The notes beneath the pieces are model-generated. The model had not been told where the DNA came from. It worked only from the letters and a program-made list of their open reading frames with translations, and searched no databases. The position numbers and the translations under genes are program-made. A stretch of DNA of 64,000 bases. It comes from Solirubrobacterales bacterium (GTDB lineage Bacteria; Actinomycetota; Thermoleophilia; Solirubrobacterales; 70-9). The stretch spans positions 186,001 to 250,000 of the forward strand of contig JAGQUT010000001.1 in assembly GCA_020438355.1 (NCBI GenBank). The letters are read 5' to 3'. Shown here in pieces: positions 34,138-42,589 of the stretch (positions within the stretch are counted from its first letter, which is position 1; every line of letters starts with the position of its first letter).

Positions 34138-34956
34138 GTGAGTACGGTCCGCGACTTCAGGGTGGCGACGGTCGGTGATTGTTGCATCGATCACTACCAG
34201 GACCAGGGCTGGTTCCCGGGCGGAAACGCTCTCAATGTGGCGGTCGCCTGGAACGGACTAGGAGCCAACGCGAGCTACATGGGTCCGGTCGGTGATGATG
34301 AGGCAGGAGCGTGGCTGCGGGCCGAGATTCTCAGGGCCGGTCTTGATGATTCCCTAATCGAAACGATTCCTGGAGCCACCGGTCTGACCGAACTCAGTCT
34401 CGACGAGGACGGGGAAAAGCAGATTCTGGCCGAGCATTTCGGCGTCTCCGAGGCATTCGCCCCCGATCCTTCGAATATCGCGGTGCTCGGTCACACCGAC
34501 TGGGTCCACGGATCGCTTTCGCCGAACGCCGCAGATCTGATCCGGGACTTCCGGGTGGATCGTCGTGGACTCAGCTTCGACTTTTCCGTCCGGCCGGTGA
34601 CCGAAGGCCTCGAAGGCCTGGACGTTGCGTTCTATTCCTGGGAAGGTGAACCGGGTCCGGAAACCGATGCCCTTCTTGAGAGCGCTCTCCAAGGAGGAGC
34701 GAAGATCGCGGTGGCTATGTGTGGCCGCCACGGGAGCAGAGCACGCGCCACCGGCGAGTCGGTTTCCGTGGCCGGAAACGAGATCCAGGCGGTCGACACC
34801 TGCGGGGCCGGCGACTCGTTCATCGCGCATTTCGTAATCGCGCACCTCGAAGGGGCAAGTCTCGAAGCCGCGATGCAGGCGGGTACCAAAGCCGGCGAGG
34901 AAATGTGCCGGAACCTCGGGGCCTGGCTGAACCATCGACCGGAGAAAGTGGCATGA
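34138..34956 (+). CDS. PfkB-family kinase, fructoselysine 6-kinase-like
   Basis: 272 residues. Closest in pattern to FrlD: GDCCIDHY at the start, FPGGNALNVAVAWNGLGA for substrate binding, VHGSL, SFDFSVRP, and the catalytic anion-hole motif DTCGAGDSFIAHFV near residue 225. Predicted to phosphorylate the 6-position of a fructosamine in the cytosol. GTG start. First gene of the operon, with the deglycase partner at the far end (43673-44689). A second copy of the operator core lies inside this gene. Exact substrate unknown. Confidence 0.82.
   Translation: MSTVRDFRVATVGDCCIDHYQDQGWFPGGNALNVAVAWNGLGANASYMGPVGDDEAGAWLRAEILRAGLDDSLIETIPGATGLTELSLDEDGEKQILAEHFGVSEAFAPDPSNIAVLGHTDWVHGSLSPNAADLIRDFRVDRRGLSFDFSVRPVTEGLEGLDVAFYSWEGEPGPETDALLESALQGGAKIAVAMCGRHGSRARATGESVSVAGNEIQAVDTCGAGDSFIAHFVIAHLEGASLEAAMQAGTKAGEEMCRNLGAWLNHRPEKVA
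34678..34689 (+). promoter_or_regulatory. Intragenic auxiliary LacI operator
   Basis: GAGAGCGCTCTC, the same 12-bp core as the promoter operator, centred 633 bp downstream inside the kinase gene. Only the last outer base differs from the full 14-bp site. Such spacing is suited to repression by DNA looping, as with lacO2. Confidence 0.55.
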
Positions 34957-35726
34957 GCACGGCAGCCGGACCATTGGTCGAGATCAAGGGTCTGAAGAAG
35001 ACGTTCGGGCACGTCGAGGCGCTCCGTGGAGTCGATCTCGAGATCGCCGAAGGCGAGGTGCACGCCCTCGTCGGAGACAACGGCGCCGGCAAGTCGACCG
35101 TAGTCAAGACTCTTTCCGGCGTCATCACTCCCGACGAAGGCGAACTCTGGGTGCGCGGACAGCGCTACGAATTCGGCAACCCCGGCGCGGCACAGGCGGT
35201 TGGTATCGAAACGGTCTTCCAGGATCTGGCGCTGGCCGACTCTTTGCCGGCCGGGGAGAATGTTTTCCTCGGGCGGGAGCCGCTCAGGAAGGGATTTACC
35301 CGGCGGCTCGGCTTCGTCGATCGCAACGAGATGAGGGTCCGTACCCGCGAGTACCTGACCGAACTCGGCGTCACCCTGCCTTCGCTGAACGAACCGGTGG
35401 GATCGCTCTCCGGGGGCCAGCGCCAGGCGGTAGCCGTGGCCAGGGCGGCGGTGTGGGGTTCGAACATGATCATCATGGACGAGCCGACCGCTGCCCTCGG
35501 CGTGAGGCAGACCGAGTTCGTGCTCGAACTGATCACCCGGATGCGGGACGAGAAGAAGCTTTCGGTTCTCCTGATCTCCCACAACATGCCCGACGTCCTT
35601 CGGGTGGCCGACCGCATTTCGGTGCTGCGCCTCGGCCAGAGGGTCGCCACTTTCAAGAGTTCCGAGACCAACCTTCAGGACCTGACCCTGACCCTCGCCG
35701 GGATGGAAGAGCCGGAACATGAGTAG
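34953..35726 (+). CDS. CUT2-type sugar ABC importer ATPase
   Basis: 257 residues, a single nucleotide-binding domain as in FrcA rather than the double domain of RbsA. Walker A GDNGAGKST, signature LSGGQRQAVAVA, Walker B MIIMDEPTAALG, H-loop LISHNMPDV. ATG overlaps the kinase stop (ATGA), with GGAG 8 nt upstream. Energises uptake with the permease and binding protein that follow. Confidence 0.93.
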   Translation: MSTAAGPLVEIKGLKKTFGHVEALRGVDLEIAEGEVHALVGDNGAGKSTVVKTLSGVITPDEGELWVRGQRYEFGNPGAAQAVGIETVFQDLALADSLPAGENVFLGREPLRKGFTRRLGFVDRNEMRVRTREYLTELGVTLPSLNEPVGSLSGGQRQAVAVARAAVWGSNMIIMDEPTAALGVRQTEFVLELITRMRDEKKLSVLLISHNMPDVLRVADRISVLRLGQRVATFKSSETNLQDLTLTLAGMEEPEHE

Positions 35727-36786
35727 TCCGGAAACGACACGCTCAGGCAAGCGCCCGGCTACCGGTCTCAAGGGAATCCTGGCCGGTATGCCGCGGGAAC
35801 GGCTCGAAGACATTTCGATCGGGTCGGTCCTGCTGGTGCTGGTGCTGGTCTTCGCGATCCTGACTCCGACCGGCACCTTCCTGACGGTGGACAACCTGAA
35901 GAACGTGATGGTCAACGCCTCGACCCTGATGGTGCTCGCGGCGGGTGTCACGGTGCTGCTGATCGCGGGCGGTCTCGACCTTTCGATCGGTTCGGTGATC
36001 GTGTTCAGTTCGGTGCTCACCGCGAAGGTGGTCGGGGGCATGTCAGGGGCCGAAGACGCGATTGCGACCGGCAATTACGACCATCTCGGCCTGGCGATCG
36101 CGGTCGGCGTCGTGGTGGCCCTGGCTTCGGGAGCAGCCTGGGGAGTCTTCAACGGCCTGATCATCGTGCGGCTCAGGATCCCGTCCTTCATCGCGACCCT
36201 GGGCACACTCGGGATCGCCCTCGGCCTGGCCCAGGTTCTGGCCGACGGGGTCAACGTCGCGAACATTCCGGTCCCGCTCCAGGAGAAGTTCGGACTTGGT
36301 CAGGCATTCGGAATCCTGCCCTGGCCGGTGATAGTGGCCGCGGCAGTCACAGCCGTCCTGTGGGTGCTGCTTTCGAGGACCAGGTTTGGCCTCAGGAACT
36401 ACGCGATCGGCTCGAACGCCGAGTCGGCGAGGCGGGCCGGCGTCAACGTCAACCGCCACATGTTCATCCTCTACGTGATGATCGGCGTCCTCGCCGGCAT
36501 CGTGGCGACCATCGACGTCTCCCGCTTCGGCGTCGCCTCGCTTTCCGCCCATTCCCAGGATGCCCTGGCCGCCATCGCCGCCGCCGTGATCGGCGGCACC
36601 AGTCTGTTCGGCGGGCGCGGGCGGATGTTCGGAACCATCATCGGAGTGTTCATCCCGGCCGTTCTTCTGAACGGCTTCGTGATCTTGCAGATCGACCCGT
36701 TCTGGCAGAACGTGGCGGTCGGAATCGTCTTGCTCACCGCTGTGTACGTAGACCAATTACGGCGCAACAAGAACGCGTCGTTTTGA
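35719..36786 (+). CDS. CUT2-type sugar ABC importer permease
   Basis: 355 residues, eight to ten helices of the RbsC/FrcC family. Signature segments: LDLSIGSVIVFSSVLTAKV, LRIPSFIATLGTLGIALGLA, YAIGSNAESARRAGVNV, and AAVIGGTSLFGGRGRMFGTIIG. Overlaps the ATPase gene by 8 nt. Confidence 0.94.
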   Translation: MSSPETTRSGKRPATGLKGILAGMPRERLEDISIGSVLLVLVLVFAILTPTGTFLTVDNLKNVMVNASTLMVLAAGVTVLLIAGGLDLSIGSVIVFSSVLTAKVVGGMSGAEDAIATGNYDHLGLAIAVGVVVALASGAAWGVFNGLIIVRLRIPSFIATLGTLGIALGLAQVLADGVNVANIPVPLQEKFGLGQAFGILPWPVIVAAAVTAVLWVLLSRTRFGLRNYAIGSNAESARRAGVNVNRHMFILYVMIGVLAGIVATIDVSRFGVASLSAHSQDALAAIAAAVIGGTSLFGGRGRMFGTIIGVFIPAVLLNGFVILQIDPFWQNVAVGIVLLTAVYVDQLRRNKNASF

Positions 36787-36800
36787 ACAAGGAGGAGTAG

Positions 36801-37793
36801 ATGTCGCTGAAAAACAAATGGAAGGCACTGGTGCTGCTGGTTGCCGTCCTGGCCCTCGGGGTCGTGGGGGTGGGCTGTGGATCCAGCGACTCCGACGGGT
36901 CGGGAGACCAGCCGAAGGTGACCCTGGAGTTGGCCCTTCAGTCCGGCTGTGCATTCTGTCTGGCGATCCAGCACGGAGCCGAGGATGCCGCCGAAGCCAA
37001 TAACGTGGACCTGACCGTGCAGTCGCCGCCCAAGCCCGAAGTTGACTCGCAGGTCGAACAGCTGCAGTCGGTTGCCGCGACCAAGCCGGACGTTCTGATT
37101 CTCGAGCCGTTCGACGCCAACGCGTTGGTCGCTCCGGTCAAGCAGATCGTCGACGGCGGCGCCCAGGCGATCATGGTCGACACCGACATCAGCGACACGT
37201 CGCTGCGGATGAGCCTGGTTACCTCGGACAACACCGTCGGCGGCAAGGCAGCCGGCAAGGCGCTGGGCGAGGCCGTTGGCGGCAAGGGCGAGGTGCTCTA
37301 CGTGGGCTACACCCCCGGCGCGACGGCTGTCGACGAACGCCAGCAAGGGTTCGACGACACCCTGGAAGCCGACTTCCCGAACGTCAGTCAGGCGACGCCC
37401 GTTTACGCGATTGATGATGCGGCTGCGGTAGCCACCAAGGTCTCCGCGACGCTCGAGTCGATCCCGGACCTGGCTGGCATCTTCGCCTCGACCGAGGCGG
37501 CGGCGATTGGTTCCGTGAACGCCCTGAAGTCGGCCGGCAAGGATGGCGACATCCCCGTGGTCGCCTATGACGGCGCCCCGGACGAAGTCCAGGCGTTGAA
37601 GCAGGGAACGATTTCCACCCTGATCGTCCAGAAGGCGTACGACATGGGCAAGATCTCGGTCGAGCAGGCTGCCGACTACGTGGAGAACGGGACCAAGCCC
37701 GATCCGGAAGTCACCAAGACCGGCATCGTCGTTGCCACCAAGGACAACATCGACGATCCGGAAGTCTCGAAGTTCCTGTACCCGGCCAAGTAG
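36801..37793 (+). CDS. Sugar ABC importer binding lipoprotein (periplasmic-binding type I)
   Basis: 330 residues. Lipobox VVGVGC (Cys26), then a RbsB-like fold: PKPEVDSQVEQLQSVAATKPDVLILEPFD, VDTDISDT, and VVAYDGAPDEVQALKQG. The strand-1 region, usually where ligand contacts begin, carries an unusual CAFC pair (Cys50, Cys53). Strong ribosome site AAGGAGGAG. A perfect GAAA-loop hairpin follows the stop, probably stabilising this message so that the binding protein is made in excess. Confidence 0.93.
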   Translation: MSLKNKWKALVLLVAVLALGVVGVGCGSSDSDGSGDQPKVTLELALQSGCAFCLAIQHGAEDAAEANNVDLTVQSPPKPEVDSQVEQLQSVAATKPDVLILEPFDANALVAPVKQIVDGGAQAIMVDTDISDTSLRMSLVTSDNTVGGKAAGKALGEAVGGKGEVLYVGYTPGATAVDERQQGFDDTLEADFPNVSQATPVYAIDDAAAVATKVSATLESIPDLAGIFASTEAAAIGSVNALKSAGKDGDIPVVAYDGAPDEVQALKQGTISTLIVQKAYDMGKISVEQAADYVENGTKPDPEVTKTGIVVATKDNIDDPEVSKFLYPAK

Positions 37794-37825
37794 GTCAGTG
37801 AGGCCGGGCAATCCAGATACCGAAT

Positions 37826-37851
37826 CCGCGGGCAACGAAAGTTGCCCGCGG
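37826..37851 (+). promoter_or_regulatory. GAAA-tetraloop hairpin after binding-protein gene
   Basis: A perfect 11-bp stem, CCGCGGGCAAC and its complement, closes a GAAA tetraloop (GNRA class). No T-tract follows, so it is probably an mRNA 3'-end stabiliser or processing site rather than a full terminator. The amino-acid importer at 57-59 kb has an analogous hairpin in the same position. Confidence 0.65.
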
Positions 37852-37878
37852 AGCCCGGTCCCTTCAAAGGCCGACTTT

Positions 37879-39192
37879 GTGATCGTCGGTGGCGGCTACG
37901 TCGGCCTCCACACGGCGATCGAGCTGGCGAGGACTGCACCGGGATCGCGGATCATCGTGCTCGAACGCGAACACTGCGGATTCGGCGCTTCCGGCCGTAA
38001 CGGGGGACAGGTGCACAGCTGGTGGAATCAGATCCCGACCCTGTCGACCATCTGCGGACGCGAGGAAGCAAAGCTCCTCGCCGATGAATCGGTGGCGGCC
38101 ATTGAGCGGATCGGGGAGCTTTCGAACCGGCACCCCGAGGTCAACTTCAGGCAGTCAGGCTGGCTCTGGACGGCCTCAACCGAAGCACAGCAGGGAAGCT
38201 GGGACGCATGTCTCGCCGAGTGTGACGCGCAGGGTGTCGAACCCTTCGCGCAACTGAGCGGCGCAAGACTTGAAGAAAAGACGGGAACGAGCGTCACCCG
38301 GTCCGGGGTATTCGAATCTACCGGTGGGACGGTAAACCCCCAGGGACTTGTTGACGCGCTGAAGCAGGAAGCGACCGAACTCGGGGTCGAGGTCTTCGAA
38401 AGGACGCCGGTACTCGAGGTTTCCGGCCACGGACCGGCGTCGGTCAGGACCCCGAACGGGGATACCGCGGCGGGAAAGGTCATCCTGACCACCAACGCGT
38501 GGGCCGCCCGGAACCGAGCACTTCAGCCGTACCTTTACGTGGTTGGCTCGGACATCGTGCTGACCAATCCGCTTCACGAGATTTCCGACGAACACCTTCC
38601 CGAGGTCGGACTGGCGGCGTGTGATTCACAGCCGAGAGTGCTCTACTGGTCGCTTCGCGGAGATCGCCGGCTCGCATTCGGCCGTGGCGGCGGCAGGATC
38701 GCTCCCTTCAATCGCATCGGCCGGCACTCGGGCGGAGCGACAAGATGGCGTCGGGACGTAATCACTTCGATGAAACGCGTCTATCCGAAACTCGGGTCGG
38801 CCGAGCCCGCCACAGCCTGGTCCGGGGCGGTGGACCGGACCATCGACGGGTTTCCGATCTTTGGCCAGACCGACAGGCGGGGTCCCCTCTACGGGGTCGG
38901 CTGGAGCGGAAGCGGTGTGGTCGGGTCGGCCCTCGGCGGCAGGATTCTCGCTTCGCTCGCCTGCGAGCGTGACGACTTCTGGAGCGGCAACCGGCTCGTC
39001 ACGAGGCGGCCAATCCGGCTCCCGCGCGAGCCGCTGCGAACGATCGGCGCGCATATCGTCAGGTCCGCCGTACGCCAGAGCGGCAAAGCCGAAGAGCAGG
39101 GAACGATTCCAAACCCGGTCACCAGGAAGGTGGCAGCGATGGCGCCGTCGCTGGAAGCAGATCCCGAGTCCGGGCCGGGAGCGAAACAGTGA
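37879..39192 (+). CDS. FAD-dependent amine oxidoreductase (DAO/PuuB-like)
   Basis: 437 residues from GTG 37879. N-terminal FAD motif VIVGGGYVGLHTAIEL with EREHCGFGASGRNGGQVHSWW, as in gamma-glutamylputrescine oxidase and fructosyl-amino-acid oxidases; C-terminal FAD contact YGVGWSGSGVVGSALGG. Expected to oxidise a C-N bond of an amine to imine or aldehyde. Start choice: the in-frame GTG at 37798 would put the hairpin and a low-complexity leader into the protein; 37879 follows AAAGG and leaves a gap like that in the other importer operon. Its stop overlaps the next gene (GTGA). Confidence 0.82.
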   Translation: MIVGGGYVGLHTAIELARTAPGSRIIVLEREHCGFGASGRNGGQVHSWWNQIPTLSTICGREEAKLLADESVAAIERIGELSNRHPEVNFRQSGWLWTASTEAQQGSWDACLAECDAQGVEPFAQLSGARLEEKTGTSVTRSGVFESTGGTVNPQGLVDALKQEATELGVEVFERTPVLEVSGHGPASVRTPNGDTAAGKVILTTNAWAARNRALQPYLYVVGSDIVLTNPLHEISDEHLPEVGLAACDSQPRVLYWSLRGDRRLAFGRGGGRIAPFNRIGRHSGGATRWRRDVITSMKRVYPKLGSAEPATAWSGAVDRTIDGFPIFGQTDRRGPLYGVGWSGSGVVGSALGGRILASLACERDDFWSGNRLVTRRPIRLPREPLRTIGAHIVRSAVRQSGKAEEQGTIPNPVTRKVAAMAPSLEADPESGPGAKQ

Positions 39193-40331
39193 CCCGACCG
39201 GCCGACTTCATGATTCTGAGCGGGGAAAACATTCCGGATTACCTGGATGAGCGACCGCATCTCGGTGACCGTGTCGGCACGGTGACCCAGGTCGAGATGC
39301 CCGATGACGGCAACATCAACGGCGTCTACATCGTGCAGGGTGACCGTGGTTCGATCGTTCTGAAGCAGGGACTGCCCTGGGTCAGAATCATCGAGACTTG
39401 GGAGCTGACCGCCGAACGGACCACCCGCGAAGCGAACCTGTTCGAAAAGTGGACTCCCTTCGCCGAGGGACTCCTGCCGGAGATCTTCGATTTCGACGCG
39501 GACAACCACGTGCTGGCGATGGAGGACCTTTCGGGGTTCGCCATCCTGGCCGATGCCTTCGGTGCCGACGACCAGACCGCAAACGTCGAACGGGTGGGTC
39601 GCCTGCTCGCCAGGGCCTTTCTCAACACTTCGCCCTTCTTTCTCGACCCGGCGGAGTTCTCTGCCCGTCTCGTCGAGGCCGAAAATCCCGAACTGGCCGA
39701 GCTGATGGAACAAGTCGTGTTCGACCAGCCCTGGGAAAGCGAGCCGTTGGATCACTGCCACGCGGACCTGCACGAAGAATTCGGGGAGATGCTGGCCGAC
39801 CCGTCGCTTCAGGCCAGGATCGGGGAACTCAAGTTCATCTTCCGGACGGTCCACGAAGGACTCATTCACGGCGATCTCCACACCGGCAGCGTCATGGTGG
39901 CCGGGGACGACCTTCGAGTCTTCGACGCCGAGTTCGCCCGGTACGGACCGATTGCGTGGGACGTGGGGGAGTTCATCGGGCACCTGAGGGTCGCTGCCGT
40001 TGCCCTCGAGTTCGAGGGTGACCTTGCCGGCGCAAAGGCCTGCGATTTGCTCACGGCCCGCTTCTGGGACGCGTTTGAGGAAGAGGTGCGCGACGGTTGG
40101 AGCCGGCGGACCGACCGGACGTTCCCCGACCCCTTCCTCGATCGCTGGCTCGTCGGCCAGTACGAATTGGCCATTCGCTTCGCCGGGGCCGAGATCGCCC
40201 GAAGGATCACCGGGGTCGGCAAGGCGAATCAGATCGATGCCCTGCCTGAGGCCCGGATGCTCGATGCCAGCCGCAAGCTGCTCGGCGAAGCGCGCCAGTT
40301 GATCTCGTCCGGGAGGCCCGCATGGATCTAG
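39189..40331 (+). CDS. APH-fold kinase, methylthioribose kinase (MtnK)-like
   Basis: 380 residues. ATP site VLKQGLPWVRIIETWELTAERTTREA; catalytic loop HGDLHTGSVMV near residue 227; metal-binding FDAEFARYGPIAWDVGEFIG. These match the MTR-kinase branch of the aminoglycoside-phosphotransferase fold, which phosphorylates the anomeric hydroxyl of a pentose. In this operon it may act on a sugar or sugar-amine rather than methylthioribose, since no other methionine-salvage gene is present. GTG start, GTGA overlap. Confidence 0.82.
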   Translation: MTRPADFMILSGENIPDYLDERPHLGDRVGTVTQVEMPDDGNINGVYIVQGDRGSIVLKQGLPWVRIIETWELTAERTTREANLFEKWTPFAEGLLPEIFDFDADNHVLAMEDLSGFAILADAFGADDQTANVERVGRLLARAFLNTSPFFLDPAEFSARLVEAENPELAELMEQVVFDQPWESEPLDHCHADLHEEFGEMLADPSLQARIGELKFIFRTVHEGLIHGDLHTGSVMVAGDDLRVFDAEFARYGPIAWDVGEFIGHLRVAAVALEFEGDLAGAKACDLLTARFWDAFEEEVRDGWSRRTDRTFPDPFLDRWLVGQYELAIRFAGAEIARRITGVGKANQIDALPEARMLDASRKLLGEARQLISSGRPAWI

Positions 40332-41080
40332 AACTGGAAGCTGCCGCGGCGACCGAAGCGGCCGTCATGGTCGGTCCGATGCTTCGCCGGTGTTTCGAGA
40401 ACGGGGTCGTGGAAACCCGGAGCAAAGCAGTGCGTCAGGACGTGGTAACCCAGGCGGACCTCGACGCCGAACAGGCGATCATCGGCCACCTGAGGAGCAA
40501 GTGGCCAGAGGATGGCTTCCTGGGCGAAGAGAGCGGAAGCTCAGACGGCACATCGGCCCGGGTGTGGTGCGTCGATCCACTCGACGGAACCGCCAACTTC
40601 GCTGCCGGCTATCCCCGTTGGGCCGTTGCGATCGCGCTCTTGATTCGAGGCGAGGCAGTGCTGGCCGTCACGTTCGATCCTCTGCGAGAGGAGATCTTCG
40701 TCGCCCGGGAAGATGTCGGTCTGACTTCAGGCCCGGGTCTTTCGAATATGCGTGCGGTCGCCCGAATCGAGGATGCCCTGGTCGCGGACAACCGGCCGTA
40801 CGATCACCGCGAGCCGGCCCAGCCCCTGGAGATGGAGTTCCGTCGGTCGCGGGGCCGGCGCGAGTCCGGTTCGATGGCTCTCGACTTTGCCTGGCTCGCG
40901 GCAGGCCGGCTTGACGTGGTCAGTTACGAGCGCTCGGAGCGGCTCTGGGACTACATCGGCGGCGAGCTCCTCGTAGCCCAGGCCGGAGGCGAAATACGAA
41001 TCGCCGACCCGGCTCGTGACATCGCCGTCGCTGCCAGCCCCGAACTTGTCGAATACCTGTGCCCGACGAAGGATGAGTAG
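40322..41080 (+). CDS. Inositol-monophosphatase-family phosphatase
   Basis: 252 residues. Metal-site motifs GEESG near residue 70, DPLDGTANFAAGYPRWAVAIAL near residue 84 and LWDYIGGELLVAQAGG near residue 215. Typical Mg-dependent, Li-sensitive sugar or inositol phosphatase. Overlaps the kinase gene by 10 nt. It could remove the phosphate placed by one of the two kinases or act on an intermediate; which is unclear. Confidence 0.9.
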   Translation: MDLELEAAAATEAAVMVGPMLRRCFENGVVETRSKAVRQDVVTQADLDAEQAIIGHLRSKWPEDGFLGEESGSSDGTSARVWCVDPLDGTANFAAGYPRWAVAIALLIRGEAVLAVTFDPLREEIFVAREDVGLTSGPGLSNMRAVARIEDALVADNRPYDHREPAQPLEMEFRRSRGRRESGSMALDFAWLAAGRLDVVSYERSERLWDYIGGELLVAQAGGEIRIADPARDIAVAASPELVEYLCPTKDE

Positions 41081-42589
41081 ATGACTGGACAGCCTGAAGC
41101 AATGAGATTCGACATCGATTGGCACAGGAGGGCAGAGCAGATCGAGCTCGAGGGGCGCGCCTTCATCGACGGCTCGCACGCCGATGCGATTTCGGGCGGG
41201 CAGATGGAGACCATCAAACCCAGGGACGGGTCTGTGCTCGCCAGGATTGCCGCATGCGACGCGGCCGACGTGGATGCGGCGGTCAGCGCGGCGCGCAGGT
41301 CGTTCGAGTCGGGCCAGTGGTCCGAAGCTCATCCCCGGGTACGCAAGCGCGTGCTCCACGAACTGGTCGATCGGATCCAGGCCGACCGGGAAGAGATCGG
41401 TCTGTTGATCTCGCTGGAAATGGGCAAGCCGATCACCGACGCGATCGGTGAAGTTGATTCCTCCTGTCGCGAGCTCGCCTTCTTCGCCGAAGCGGTGGAC
41501 AAGGTTTACGGAAATACGGTTCCCACCGATGCGAAATCACTCGGCATGTCGGTGCGCGAGCCGAAGGGAGTGATCGGGGCCGTCACGCCCTGGAACTTCC
41601 CCCTGATGATGCCGATCTACAAGGTCGCTCCCGCGCTCGCGGCTGGAAACTCGATCGTGCTGAAACCGGCCGAGCAATCTTCGCTGGCGGCGATCAGGCT
41701 GGCCGAGCTTGCCTCCGAAGCCGGTCTTCCGGACGGCGTCCTCAACGTCGTGCCGGGAACCGGCGAGAAGGCCGGGCGGTCGCTGGGCCTCCACATGGAC
41801 GTCGACGCGATCACGTTCACCGGTTCGACTTCGATCGGCAAGGCCTTCCTCGCCTATTCATCCGAGTCGAACATGAAAGGCGTCTGGCTGGAATGCGGCG
41901 GGAAGTCTCCCAACGTGGTGCTGGCCGATGCGCCCGACCTCGACCGGGCCGCAGAGTTTGCCGCGGAGACGATCTTCCACGGTGCCGGTCAGGTCTGCAA
42001 CGCGGGATCCCGACTCATAGTCGAGCGACCGATCTATGAAGACTTCGTAAGTCGAGTTGCCCGGGAAAGCCTCAAGTGGGCGCCGGCAGACCCGCTCGAC
42101 GCCTCGGCGAAGATGGGCCCACTGGTCGACCGGCCGGCCCTCGACCGGGCTCTCGGTTACGTGTCCGCCGCAAAGTCCGACGGGGCGACCGTGGTCAGCG
42201 GCGGAGGCGAGACCCTCGAGGCCACAGGGGGGTACTTCATGGAACCGACGATTCTCGGCTCGGTCGACAACTCGATGCCGGTTGCGCAAGAGGAGATCTT
42301 CGGCCCGGTGCTCGCCGCGATCGAGCTGGAAGAACGGGGCGAGGCCACGCGACTCGCCAATGGCTCGAGATACGGACTCGCCGCCGCGATCTGGACCTCG
42401 GACTTTGGCCGGGCCCACCGCGTCGCGCGCGCCCTCAAGGCGGGAACCGTTTACATCAACTGCTACGACCGCGGCGATAATTCACTTCCCTTCGGGGGTT
42501 TCAAGGAGTCGGGGATCGGCGTTGACCGGTCGCTCGCCGCGATGGAGAAATACTCGAACCTGAAGACGATCTGGGCCGACATTTCATGA
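41081..42589 (+). CDS. Aldehyde dehydrogenase, PuuC-like
   Basis: 502 residues. Catalytic Glu in WLECGGKSP and Cys in GAGQVCNAGSRL; NAD site FTGSTSIGKAF; C-terminal PFGGFKESGIGVDRS. The N-terminal stretch WHRRAEQIELEGRAFIDG and the end EKYSNLKTIWADIS resemble gamma-glutamyl-gamma-aminobutyraldehyde dehydrogenase PuuC. Expected to convert the aldehyde made by the FAD oxidase to an acid. Stop overlaps lacI-type gene (ATGA). Confidence 0.92.
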   Translation: MTGQPEAMRFDIDWHRRAEQIELEGRAFIDGSHADAISGGQMETIKPRDGSVLARIAACDAADVDAAVSAARRSFESGQWSEAHPRVRKRVLHELVDRIQADREEIGLLISLEMGKPITDAIGEVDSSCRELAFFAEAVDKVYGNTVPTDAKSLGMSVREPKGVIGAVTPWNFPLMMPIYKVAPALAAGNSIVLKPAEQSSLAAIRLAELASEAGLPDGVLNVVPGTGEKAGRSLGLHMDVDAITFTGSTSIGKAFLAYSSESNMKGVWLECGGKSPNVVLADAPDLDRAAEFAAETIFHGAGQVCNAGSRLIVERPIYEDFVSRVARESLKWAPADPLDASAKMGPLVDRPALDRALGYVSAAKSDGATVVSGGGETLEATGGYFMEPTILGSVDNSMPVAQEEIFGPVLAAIELEERGEATRLANGSRYGLAAAIWTSDFGRAHRVARALKAGTVYINCYDRGDNSLPFGGFKESGIGVDRSLAAMEKYSNLKTIWADIS

